Positions 26,764-35,085 of a stretch of DNA of 64,000 nt are shown in pieces (positions within the stretch are counted from its first letter, which is position 1; each line of letters opens with the position of its first letter). Source of the stretch: Mycolicibacterium sp. GTDB taxonomy: Bacteria > Actinomycetota > Actinomycetes > Mycobacteriales > Mycobacteriaceae. Made by a program: the position numbers and the translations under genes. The DNA is taken from the NCBI GenBank assembly GCA_020637165.1, contig JACJWN010000003.1, positions 909,579 to 973,578 on the forward strand. Reading direction: 5' to 3'. Under the pieces are notes generated by a model. The model was not told the DNA's origin and did no database searches. It saw only the letters and a list, made by a program, of their open reading frames with translations.

Positions 26764-28290
26764 TCACCCCTGGGCGGCTCCGGCGGCGGCCACCGTGCGC
26801 GACGTGGCAGTGAACCGGAGGGCGGCATCGTCCACCGGGCCCTTGCGCAGCCGCGCCCGGTCTGCGGGAACGTTCATCTCCACCGTCCAGGGTCCGCTGG
26901 TGCCCTGCTGGGGGAACAACTCGACCGAACGCAGGATGTAGCCCGCCGAGAAGTCCAGCATCGGCTTCGTCTGGATGCTCGGGTCGTCGAACACCGGCGT
27001 GACGGCGGTGAAGCCGTGCTGGTCCATGTAGGCGATCAGCCGGCAAAGATGCTCGCACACCAGATCCACCTTGAGCGTCCAGGATGAGTTGGTGTAGCCG
27101 AAGGCGAACGCAAAGTTCGGGATGCCCGACACCATGAAGCTCTTGTAGACCACGGCATGATGCGGATCCTGGACCTCACCGTCGACGGAGATCTGGATTC
27201 CGCCCAGCGGCAACAGTTTCAGCCCGGTGGCGGTGACGATGATGTCGGCCGGCAGTTCCCGGCCCGACTCCAGCAGGATGCCGGTCTTGGTGAACCGGAC
27301 GATCTTGTCGGTCACCACCGATGCCGTCCCCTTGGAGATCGCCTTGAACAGGTCGTTATCCGGCACTGCGCACAGCCGCTGGTCCCACGGCTTGTAGGTG
27401 GGATTGAAGTGGGTGTCGATATCGTACCCCTTGGGCAGGGCGACCTCGTTGAAGTGGCGGATGATGCGCTTGGCGATCTTGGGGTGGTTCTGGCCCAGGT
27501 TGTAGATGAACCGCTGCCGGCCCATGTTGAGCCGACGGGTGATCTTGTAGGCCGTCTTCTCCGGCAACACCTTTCGCAGCCCGTTGGCGATCGGATCCTT
27601 GCGCGGCAGCGGCATCACATAGGTAGGCGAGCGCTGCAGCATGGTGATGTGCGCGGTGTCCTCGGCCATCGCCGGGATCAGCGTGACCGCGGTGGCGCCG
27701 CTGCCGATGACGACGACTTGCTTGTCCTTGTAGTCCAGATCCTCCGGCCAGAACTGCGGGTGCACGATCCGGCCCTCGAACTCCTCCTGGCCTTCGAAGT
27801 GCGGTGTGTGTCCGGTGGAGTAGTCGTAGTATCCGGTCGCACCGAAGAGCCAGTTGCAGGTGACCTCCCACTGCCGGCCGTCACCCTCCAGGGTCACCGT
27901 CCACAGCGCGGTGTCGGTGTCGAAGTCGGCGCGGACCACCTTGTGCCCGAAATAGATCCGCTGGCCCAACCCGTCCTCCTCGACCACCTCGTGGATGTAG
28001 TCGAGGATCTCGTGCGCGTCGGCGATGGCGTTATCCGAGGTCCAGGGCTTGAACTCGTAGCCGAAGGTGTGCAGGTCCGAGTCCGACCGGATACCCGGGT
28101 AGCGAAACAGATCCCAGGTGCCGCCGACGGCCTCGCGGGCATCGACGATGGCGAAGCTGTGTCCCGGAAGCATGGTGACCAGGTAGTGCCCGAGGCCGAT
28201 CCCGGAGATCCCGGCGCCGACGACGAGCACGTCGACATGCCCGGTCAACGGCTGGGTGGGACGGGCCTTGTTGAGCGAAGCGACGGACAT
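26764..28290 (-). CDS. EthA-like FAD-dependent Baeyer-Villiger monooxygenase
   Basis: The 508-residue protein has an FAD-binding motif LVVGAGISGIGLGHYL and a diagnostic GGTWDLFRYPGIRSDSDLHT segment. The Baeyer-Villiger fingerprint region is FEGRIVHPQFWPEDLDYKDK, and the NADPH motif is VVIGSGATAVTL. These are closely similar to mycobacterial EthA, which activates ethionamide; the protein may be a paralogue. It inserts oxygen next to ketones or oxidises thioethers. A TetR gene is divergent, as for ethA-ethR, but that TetR does not look like EthR. The start has the sequence MSVASLNKARP. Confidence 0.9.
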   Translation of the reverse strand: MSVASLNKARPTQPLTGHVDVLVVGAGISGIGLGHYLVTMLPGHSFAIVDAREAVGGTWDLFRYPGIRSDSDLHTFGYEFKPWTSDNAIADAHEILDYIHEVVEEDGLGQRIYFGHKVVRADFDTDTALWTVTLEGDGRQWEVTCNWLFGATGYYDYSTGHTPHFEGQEEFEGRIVHPQFWPEDLDYKDKQVVVIGSGATAVTLIPAMAEDTAHITMLQRSPTYVMPLPRKDPIANGLRKVLPEKTAYKITRRLNMGRQRFIYNLGQNHPKIAKRIIRHFNEVALPKGYDIDTHFNPTYKPWDQRLCAVPDNDLFKAISKGTASVVTDKIVRFTKTGILLESGRELPADIIVTATGLKLLPLGGIQISVDGEVQDPHHAVVYKSFMVSGIPNFAFAFGYTNSSWTLKVDLVCEHLCRLIAYMDQHGFTAVTPVFDDPSIQTKPMLDFSAGYILRSVELFPQQGTSGPWTVEMNVPADRARLRKGPVDDAALRFTATSRTVAAAGAAQG

Positions 28291-28320
28291 GGACACTCCC
28301 GGATAGGCGCTGGAACAGTG

Positions 28321-28370
28321 ACGTGAAACCGTAACGTGAACAATGTTATATTTTTCTCGACAGCTGTCAA
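28321..28370. promoter_or_regulatory. Divergent promoter/operator region of monooxygenase and TetR genes
   Basis: On the minus strand TTGACA (28370-28365), a 16-base spacer and TAACAT (28348-28343) give a good sigma70-like promoter for the monooxygenase. The -35 overlaps the 10-bp palindrome GACAGCTGTC at 28359-28368. Two direct repeats ACGTGAA at 28321-28327 and 28334-28340 lie downstream. Either element could bind the divergent TetR regulator. Confidence 0.5.
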
Positions 28371-28423
28371 GGGACCCTCGCAGCCACATCGGGAGGGCAG
28401 CCACGTTGGGAGGGCAGACCGCG

Positions 28424-29071
28424 ATGACCGTCACCGGCGTTCAACGGCGCGAACCGATGCAGGAGCGCAGCCGCAAGACGGTGACGCGGATTCTCGACGC
28501 CGCCGCAGCGATCGCCGACGAGCACGGTGTCGACGCCGCCACGACCCGCGCGATCGCCGACCGGGCCGGAGTTTCGGCCCCCTCCCTCTACCGGTTCTTC
28601 GCCGACCGCGAGGCGATCCTCGACGAACTTCTCGAACAACACTGCGCCGCACTCGACGCCAGATGCGTTGAAGCCGAGCGGACCTGGGAGATCACTTGCG
28701 TCGCGGACCTGCTCGACCGCGAGATCGACCTGCATGTGCACTACTACCGCCGTTATCCGAGTTCGGCACGGTTGTGGATGGGCGGACGCACCTCCCCCAC
28801 CGTCACCCGTCACGTGCGAGCGCGGATGAAAGCACTCGCCGACCGGCTGCACGCGATACTGATCGACACCGGCCTGATCCCGGCCGACACCGACCCGCGC
28901 GCCATGCTGGTGGCCGTGGAGATGGCCGACCGCGTACTGGAATTGGCATTTCGCAACAGCACCGGCGCGGGGGCCGACTTCGACGAGGATGTCCTCGCCA
29001 TCGGCCGCAGGGCGCTCAGCGCCTTCGGCCGAGACCTTTCCGCGGCCCCTTCCCGGCACGTCCCCAGCTGA
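28424..29071 (+). CDS. TetR-family transcriptional regulator
   Basis: The 215-residue protein has an N-terminal TetR DNA-binding domain: RKTVTRILDAAAAIADEHG, then the recognition helix AIADRAGVSAPSLYRFFADR at ~45-65. A helical ligand-binding domain follows. It is divergent from the EthA-like gene with ~130 bases between, so it probably represses it. The start MTVTGVQRREPMQE follows GGGAGGG. The 3' end overlaps the convergent WS/DGAT gene by 56 bases. Confidence 0.9.
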   Translation: MTVTGVQRREPMQERSRKTVTRILDAAAAIADEHGVDAATTRAIADRAGVSAPSLYRFFADREAILDELLEQHCAALDARCVEAERTWEITCVADLLDREIDLHVHYYRRYPSSARLWMGGRTSPTVTRHVRARMKALADRLHAILIDTGLIPADTDPRAMLVAVEMADRVLELAFRNSTGAGADFDEDVLAIGRRALSAFGRDLSAAPSRHVPS

Positions 29072-30608
29072 CCGGCATCAGCACGACACCCGGGGTGGCG
29101 TCGGCCAGCCGCTCGAAGGCGTCGACGAAACCGTCGACGATCATCTCGTGGTCAGGAACAAGCTCCGTGTCGCAGGCGATTCCGACCATCACCCTACCGT
29201 TGTAGCTGGAGATGGTGAAACTCATCGGCTGATCCCCGGAGACCGGCGCCCAGCCGACGATGCCCTCCACCTGGCTGCCGACCAGGTACACCGGCGCCGG
29301 CGGCCCCGGGACGTTGGTCAGAGTGCCCAGCGTCCGGTTGGCGAACAGGTCCACCGACGCCTCGTAGAGCCCGCGGCTGAACCCGGCGATGGTCTCCTGG
29401 AACCGGAACGCCAGGGCCGCCTCGTGACCGTGCTTGATCCTGTCCATCCGCCGCTTGGCCGCCGCCAGCACCTTGATCGGGTCCGGCTCGTCGGTCGGCA
29501 GTTCCAACTGCACCAGCGCGAAGTCGTTGCCGAGGGTGTCGGGCAGCGTGAGATCAAGCGGCTTGAGATTGACCGGCACCATGAAGGTCACCGATGAGCA
29601 CAACGCATCGTGGGCCCGAAGGTAGTCATGCAACGCCCCGGCGACGCAGGCGACCAGCACATCGTTGACGGTGCAGCGGTTTGCCCTGGCCAGGGCCTTG
29701 ATCGCCGCCAGTGGCAGCGCTTCGGACCAGGCCACGCTCTTCTTCTCACCGGCGGTTCCGGTCCAGATGGTCGCGTCGTTGCGGGTGCCGAGCAGAAGCT
29801 TGCGGACGGTGTCGACGTCACCGGGCACCGCCGAGAAGACATCCACCAACGCCCCTCCGCCGGGCACCGCGACCCGGACCGTTCCGGCAAGGTCCGCGGC
29901 GATGGCGCGGGAGGCCGTCAACAATGTGGCACCCGCACCCACCGGGTTGCGCAGCACGAAACGGCCCAGTCGGCCCGCGCGCTCGAACAGTTCCGGGGCG
30001 CCGTTGACCCGGCTGACCGCGCTTCCGGCGGTCCGGGCGACCTCCGCGGCGCCGGTCCGCACCCGCTGGGCCAGTGGCTGTCCGGGCGGGTGCGGCGGTG
30101 ACCCGGGCTGGATGCTCGCCGGCGCGAGGATCGGGCCACCCTGTGGGGTGGCGTCGAACAGGCTCATCGCCAACTGGACCATCCGGATGCCGTCGGCGAT
30201 GGCGTGGTGGCTGCGCAGGATCATGGCACTGCCCTCGCCGAAGCGTCGGATCCAAATCGACTGCCACAGTGGCCGATCGCGGTCGAGCATGTCATTGCGG
30301 TGGGCGGCGACCAGTTCCTGCAGCGCGTGCGGGTCGTCCGGATTGTGCAGCGACACCAAGGACACGTGGTTGTCGAAGTTGAAGTCCGGGTCCGGCTCCC
30401 ACCACCAGTCGCCATCCTCGTCCTGCACGGCCCTGCTCTTGAAGACCGGGTAGCGGTCCAGCAACCGCTCCTCGAACACCTCCCGCAGCGCGGCGAAGTC
30501 CAACGGCTCGGCGGTCCAGATCACCGAATCGACCACCATCAGGTTATTCGGGCGGTCCATCTCCAGCCAGAGGGCGTCCTGCACCCCGAGCCGACGTCGC
30601 TCGCCCAC
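29016..30608 (-). CDS. WS/DGAT-family wax ester synthase/diacylglycerol acyltransferase
   Basis: The protein has about 530 residues. The condensing motif RSHHAIADGIRMVQLA (HHxxxDG) lies near residue 140. The C-terminal WS/DGAT region includes NDVLVACVAGALHDYL, VPVNLKPLDL and TNVPGPPAPVYLVGSQV. It esterifies acyl-CoA to diacylglycerol or alcohols for triacylglycerol or wax storage. The GTG at 30608 has a good GGAGG site; an in-frame ATG at 30653 is an alternative. It is a single transcription unit. Confidence 0.9.
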   Translation of the reverse strand: MGERRRLGVQDALWLEMDRPNNLMVVDSVIWTAEPLDFAALREVFEERLLDRYPVFKSRAVQDEDGDWWWEPDPDFNFDNHVSLVSLHNPDDPHALQELVAAHRNDMLDRDRPLWQSIWIRRFGEGSAMILRSHHAIADGIRMVQLAMSLFDATPQGGPILAPASIQPGSPPHPPGQPLAQRVRTGAAEVARTAGSAVSRVNGAPELFERAGRLGRFVLRNPVGAGATLLTASRAIAADLAGTVRVAVPGGGALVDVFSAVPGDVDTVRKLLLGTRNDATIWTGTAGEKKSVAWSEALPLAAIKALARANRCTVNDVLVACVAGALHDYLRAHDALCSSVTFMVPVNLKPLDLTLPDTLGNDFALVQLELPTDEPDPIKVLAAAKRRMDRIKHGHEAALAFRFQETIAGFSRGLYEASVDLFANRTLGTLTNVPGPPAPVYLVGSQVEGIVGWAPVSGDQPMSFTISSYNGRVMVGIACDTELVPDHEMIVDGFVDAFERLADATPGVVLMPVSWGRAGKGPRKGLGRRR

Positions 30609-30743
30609 CGCCACCTCCGACCGAAAGGAATGAGAAGCCCCAGTCTGCCTCATTCCTCCCGATCGACTCGCCGCCGCCCCGATCTTCAGAACAGCAAACG
30701 ACCATGCCCGGCATACTGACGGCGCCAGTACCTAAGGATGGTT

Positions 30744-31829
30744 ATGCCGCAATCTGCCCTCACCCGTTTCATCGCCGGCCTCGGCGTTCTCATCGCTCTT
30801 CTCGGCCTCGCGCCGGCAGCGAACGCCTGCAGCAGAGTGACCTGGCTTGGCCCGGACGGCATGGTCATCACCGGTCGTTCCATGGACTGGCCGTACTCCT
30901 TCCACTCCCACCTGTACGCGATGCCCGCCGGATCCACCCAGGACGGGGCCGGCGGGGTGAACTCGCTGACCTGGACTCGCAAGTACGGCGCGATCGAGGT
31001 GGCCGGCACCACGGACCCGAACGGCCCGATCGACGGTGTGTTCGACGGGATGAACACCGCCGGTCTGGTTGCCAACCTGTTGTATCTCGGCGAGTCCGAC
31101 TTCGGTCCGGCCCCAGCCGATGACCGGCCGCGACTGTCCTTCGCCGCCTGGGTCGACTACGTGCTGACCAGTTTCGCCACCGTCAACGAGGTGGTGGATG
31201 CCTTCACCGATCCCGCGATCTACCTCGTTCCGATCAACTTCGGCCCGGGCGGTGCGGCCAAGCCGACCGTGCACCTGTCGGTCAGCGACGCCTCCGGGGA
31301 CTCGGCCATCATCGAGTATCTCGACGGCAAGCCCGTCATCCACCACGGCCGGCAATACCAGGTGATGACCAACAGCCCGACCTATGACCAGCAATTGACG
31401 CTCAACGCCCGGTGGGAGAACGTCGACCGCAACAAGGACCTACCCGGGTCGATTCAGTCCGCCGACCGGTTCGTACGCGCCTCCTACTATCTGAGCAAGC
31501 TGCCCCAGACCACCAACGAACGCCAGGCCGTCGCGGGGGTATTCAGCGTCATGCGCAACGTATCGGTCCCGTGGGGCGTGGGAGACCCGGAGCATCCGAA
31601 CCTCTCCCCCACCTACTGGCGCTCGGTGGCCGACTCGACCACGAAGATCTACTACTTCGAATCCGCGCTGAGTCCCGACATCGTCTGGGTCAATCTGAAC
31701 AAGATCAACCTCGGCCCCGGGTCGGGTATCCGGGCGGTGGCCGTGGAGGACAATTACTCGATCATCGGCAACATCGACAACGCGCTCGCGCCTGCGGCGC
31801 CGATCGCCTACCTGGCCCCACCTGCCTGA
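30744..31829 (+). CDS. Secreted Ntn hydrolase of the choloylglycine/penicillin V acylase family
   Basis: The protein has ~361 residues. The signal peptide LGVLIALLGLAPAANA is followed directly by CSRVTWLGPDG, so signal cleavage would expose Cys as the N-terminal nucleophile. Conserved family segments are GRSMDWP, GMNTAGLVANLLYL and VMTNSPTYDQQL. Predicted to hydrolyse linear amides (acyl-homoserine lactones, penicillin V or bile-salt-like amides) outside the cytoplasm. The ATG at 30744 has TAAGGA at proper distance; ATG at 30738 is too close. Confidence 0.9.
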   Translation: MPQSALTRFIAGLGVLIALLGLAPAANACSRVTWLGPDGMVITGRSMDWPYSFHSHLYAMPAGSTQDGAGGVNSLTWTRKYGAIEVAGTTDPNGPIDGVFDGMNTAGLVANLLYLGESDFGPAPADDRPRLSFAAWVDYVLTSFATVNEVVDAFTDPAIYLVPINFGPGGAAKPTVHLSVSDASGDSAIIEYLDGKPVIHHGRQYQVMTNSPTYDQQLTLNARWENVDRNKDLPGSIQSADRFVRASYYLSKLPQTTNERQAVAGVFSVMRNVSVPWGVGDPEHPNLSPTYWRSVADSTTKIYYFESALSPDIVWVNLNKINLGPGSGIRAVAVEDNYSIIGNIDNALAPAAPIAYLAPPA

Positions 31830-31833
31830 AGGC

Positions 31834-32544
31834 TCAGCCGACTTCGAAGTGCTGGTAATCGATCGGATTGCGCCATGCTCCGCCCCACCGCCAGCCGCGG
31901 TCAGTGAAGGCCAGCACCGCCGGATCCCCGGGCTTGAGCAGGGCGGGGTCGGCCAGCGTGCGGTCGAGATATCGGCCCGCGGTCGCCGGCTCGAGATTCC
32001 CGGCGCCGTCGATGTAGGGGTTGACCAACGGATTGAGGTCGATCGCCCGGCCGTAGGCGTGCAGCGACCATTTGTGACTGCCCGGCAGCGGTCGGCAGTT
32101 GAACGCCGAAGTGTTGTTGTCGCGCATCGACAACTCGTCCTCCGCGCCGCGGTAGTTCTCGACGGTCTGCATTTTCTCGATCGGATAGCGCTGCTCGGCG
32201 AGTCGGCCGAAGATCTCGACGACATCCTCGACGACGTCGAGGTGAACCACCAGAGCGCCGCGGCGCAGAGCCCCGTCCGGGTCGACGTAGTTCAGTTCCA
32301 CCCGGCGCAACGCCTCCGGCGCGACCGGGCAGCCGGGGCGCCAGGTGGCCCCCAGGTCCTCGGCGGTCACCGTCCGCACCACGGGCCCCGGTGCCGCGGA
32401 GGGCCGCGGCGCCGCGACCGAACGTATGACCTCCGGCAGTCGCCCTGGCTCGTCGGTGGGGGCCGACGCTGCGGGGGCGCCGCACCCGGCGGTGGAGACA
32501 GCGGCCATTACCGAGGCTGCCCAAGCCCAGATCGTCGCCTTCAT
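31834..32544 (-). CDS. VanY-like M15 D-alanyl-D-alanine carboxypeptidase lipoprotein
   Basis: The 236-residue protein has a lipoprotein signal (SVMAAVSTAGCGAP, lipobox TAGC) and a Pro/Ala-rich linker. It is followed by an M15 peptidase domain with SHKWSLHAYGRAIDLNP (His and Asp zinc ligands) and the C-terminal NPIDYQHFEVG (third His). It trims peptidoglycan stems at the outer face of the membrane. The ATG at 32544 gives a clean lipoprotein signal; the upstream GTG adds six residues. It is convergent with the Ntn hydrolase. Confidence 0.88.
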   Translation of the reverse strand: MKATIWAWAASVMAAVSTAGCGAPAASAPTDEPGRLPEVIRSVAAPRPSAAPGPVVRTVTAEDLGATWRPGCPVAPEALRRVELNYVDPDGALRRGALVVHLDVVEDVVEIFGRLAEQRYPIEKMQTVENYRGAEDELSMRDNNTSAFNCRPLPGSHKWSLHAYGRAIDLNPLVNPYIDGAGNLEPATAGRYLDRTLADPALLKPGDPAVLAFTDRGWRWGGAWRNPIDYQHFEVG

Positions 32545-32582
32545 CACCGTCGATCCCACCACACGGCGGGACCTCTACCCCG

Positions 32583-33575
32583 CTACGCCGCGGCGCGGCC
32601 GCGGCCTTGCCTCGCGGACTTACGGGACTGATCGCGCCCGGGACTCGCCGCGGAGGCCCGGGAGTTGCCCGAATCCGCGGCCGTTGCGGCCGCCGATCTG
32701 CTGACCCCGCCCCGCGCGGCACCCGTGACCGTGGCGACGGTCGGGACCGGGGGGTCATTGCGCACGTATCCGGCGTCGACCATCGCCTTCAGCGGCGCCT
32801 CCAGGGCGGCCACCACCGGCTCGGGAACACCGATGTCGCGCAGCGGCTGCACCAGCGGCAATCTCTCGGTCGGGATGAGGTAGACGGTCGTGGTTCCGCC
32901 CAGACTGTTGGTGCTGGTGGTGATGTTCGCCGGCGGCACTGTCGAAAGATCCAGCCCACCGGGGATCGTTTCGTAGCCACCGTGGACGTAGGCGATGCCG
33001 AGCAGGGCGTTGACCAGGCTCACCAGGTTCCAGGGCCGGTCCGGGAAGTCCGCCCAGCCGTCGTACTCACCGTTGACCACCACGGTGTCGTAGGGGGTCT
33101 CCGGGGGCGCGAACGGGGTCAGATCCAGTAGCGGGACCCTGAACGGCAGCATCCGCAGGATGCCCTGCGCCCCGGTCGGGTCGCCGACGGTGACGAAGCC
33201 CAGCCGGTCCGGAGCCGGGCGCAGGTCGGCTGGCAGCGCCATCAGGGCCTGCTTGGCGTAACCCACCGCGATGGCGCCCTGACTGAAGCCCGCCGCCACC
33301 AGTTGGCCGGCATCGTTCTGCACGGCATCCACCAAGCCGGCCGCCGCGACCGCCACCGAAGCGTCCATCCCCAGAATCGATGCCGGGTAGTCGATCCGGG
33401 TGATGACGTCGCCGGCGAAGTAGTCCGGAAGGAGTTGCTCGGGATAGGGCGGCGGATGAAAGGTCCGCGTTCCGCTGACGGTGAAGGCGGTCGTGGCGAT
33501 CGCCGGCGCGGCGAGGACGACGGCCGCCGCGACGGCCGTCGACAGAATCGCTACCGCGATCCGCCGGATCGTCAT
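32583..33575 (-). CDS. Secreted PE-PPE-domain serine hydrolase
   Basis: The 330-residue protein has a signal peptide (VAILSTAVAAAVVLAAPAIA), then a cutinase-like PE-PPE domain with the elbow AAGFSQGAIAVGYAKQ near residue 100. FVTVGDPTGAQG and TTVYLIPTERLPLVQPL follow. The C-terminal ~60 residues are Ser/Arg/Ala-rich. Like the gene at 25260 it lacks PE and PPE modules. Probably an extracytoplasmic lipid esterase. Confidence 0.88.
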   Translation of the reverse strand: MTIRRIAVAILSTAVAAAVVLAAPAIATTAFTVSGTRTFHPPPYPEQLLPDYFAGDVITRIDYPASILGMDASVAVAAAGLVDAVQNDAGQLVAAGFSQGAIAVGYAKQALMALPADLRPAPDRLGFVTVGDPTGAQGILRMLPFRVPLLDLTPFAPPETPYDTVVVNGEYDGWADFPDRPWNLVSLVNALLGIAYVHGGYETIPGGLDLSTVPPANITTSTNSLGGTTTVYLIPTERLPLVQPLRDIGVPEPVVAALEAPLKAMVDAGYVRNDPPVPTVATVTGAARGGVSRSAAATAADSGNSRASAASPGRDQSRKSARQGRGRAAA

Positions 33576-33623
33576 GGCCTGAGTATCCGCCCCCGACCGC
33601 CCGACCGGGGTGGATTCGACAGC

Positions 33624-34313
33624 TCAGGCCAGCAGCGGGCCGATCACCGACCGCGGCACCAACACCTGGGTGGCGCCGGCCGCCTCGGGCAGCAGACCGC
33701 CCTGGCTGAAGAAGAAGATCACGCCGTCATTGGTGATCGCGAAGTTCTGGTAGTTGGCCGGATCGAGTCCGGCGGCGGTGGCGATCGCGACGGGATGGCC
33801 GGTCTGCTTCTCCACACCGGCCTGCACCGCGGGAAAGACCACGGCCAGCGGGTCGGTATCGGGTTGCCAGAGCGTCTCGTAGGTGACCAGTTTGCGGTAG
33901 GCCTGGTCCCACACGAAGGACTTGAAGGACGTCTGCGACTTTCCGGCGCCGACGTTCTGCTCGACCCTGAGCACCACCGAGAGCTGGCCGCGCGGAGGCA
34001 CGAACGAGTTGTATGTCGCCGCGTTGATGTCCAGCGCATAAGGAGCGGTGCGCGGGGCCGAGGATTTCGCCACGTTGAGGAAATCGTCGCGGGTCTGTGC
34101 GACGAACTTGGTCACCGACTTCATGTCGGGGAAGTCGCTGGGGAAGTTGATGTCGACGGTGTAGCCGGGGTCGGCCAGAACGATCTGGCACACGTTTCCG
34201 GTGTCAATGCCCTTGATCTCAGTGCAGTAATTCTTCGGTTTGGCCCCGGCGACCGGCGAGGCGACCACGACCATGGCGGCGGCCGCCACTGCTGCTGCAC
34301 GTGCGAGAAACAC
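33624..34313 (-). CDS. Secreted MPT64/TB22.2-like DUF3298-type protein
   Basis: The 229-residue protein has a signal peptide (AAAVAAAAMVVVASPVAGA) and a mature domain with YCTEIKGIDTGNVCQIVLAD (a Cys pair), INFPSDFPDMKSVTKFV and ITNDGVIFFFSQGGLLPEAAG. These features match the mycobacterial MPT64/Rv3036c (TB22.2) group of secreted beta-grasp proteins; esterase activity has been proposed for relatives. It starts at GTG. Confidence 0.85.
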   Translation of the reverse strand: MFLARAAAVAAAAMVVVASPVAGAKPKNYCTEIKGIDTGNVCQIVLADPGYTVDINFPSDFPDMKSVTKFVAQTRDDFLNVAKSSAPRTAPYALDINAATYNSFVPPRGQLSVVLRVEQNVGAGKSQTSFKSFVWDQAYRKLVTYETLWQPDTDPLAVVFPAVQAGVEKQTGHPVAIATAAGLDPANYQNFAITNDGVIFFFSQGGLLPEAAGATQVLVPRSVIGPLLA

Positions 34314-34404
34314 GCCGTCAAACTACCGATTCCCCGGAGGGGATGCGAACCGTCCCCGCACGAGCGGAAAGTTCGGCTGGCGGCCGTGGTTCCCACCAGC
34401 CCGC

Positions 34405-35085
34405 TCACTCGGCCCGACCGGCGCCCTTCGGCTTTGCGACGAACTCCTGCTCGGGACGCCCGGTGGTGCCGTACCGCAAACCGACCTTGACCTCATCGCC
34501 GGTGGCCAGGGCGGCGAGGTAACGCTGGGCGGTCGCTCGCGAGACCCCGATCTCGGTGGCCACCTCCGCCGCCGACATCGGTGCGTCGGCGTCCTCGAGG
34601 GCCCTCAGCACACGTTCCCTGGTGGGCGAGGGGGCCACCGCGGGCGGCTGCCGAGCCGAGACGCGGGGACGCAACGCATCCAGGGCGGCGTCGATGTCAC
34701 CGGGCCCGAGGTTGCTTCCGGACAGGATCCGCCGGTATCGCGAGTAGCCGGACAGTCGCGCGGCAAGTTCGGTGGGGGCGAAGGGTTTGACCAGATAACC
34801 GAAGGCCCCCGCCGCGACGGCGGCACGAATCGTCTCGGACTCGGTTGCCGCGCTCAGCACGATCTTGTCGCAGTGCAGCTCGCGGATGAGGTCGATTCCG
34901 GACCCGTCCGGTAGGTAGACGTCGACGAGCGCGAGGTCGACAGGTCCGGCCTCGCGGGCCGCAGCCATTGTGTTGACCGTGGCCGCCACCGTGAAGCCCG
35001 GCAGCGCCTCGACGATTCCCGCGTGCATGTTGGCGACCCGGAAGTCGTCCTCGATGACCAGCACCGTGAAATCGGCGTTGCTCAC
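34405..35085 (-). CDS. CitB/DcuR-type response regulator
   Basis: The 226-residue protein has a receiver domain at ~1-120 with VLVIEDDFRV acidic pocket, phospho-acceptor in LALVDVYLPDGSGIDL and Lys in GYLVKPFAPTE. It is followed by a C-terminal winged HTH (MSAAEVATEIGVSRATAQRYL). This architecture is that of citrate/C4-dicarboxylate regulators. Its GTG overlaps the stop of the kinase gene (35082-35085), so the pair is translationally coupled. Confidence 0.92.
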   Translation of the reverse strand: MSNADFTVLVIEDDFRVANMHAGIVEALPGFTVAATVNTMAAAREAGPVDLALVDVYLPDGSGIDLIRELHCDKIVLSAATESETIRAAVAAGAFGYLVKPFAPTELAARLSGYSRYRRILSGSNLGPGDIDAALDALRPRVSARQPPAVAPSPTRERVLRALEDADAPMSAAEVATEIGVSRATAQRYLAALATGDEVKVGLRYGTTGRPEQEFVAKPKGAGRAE

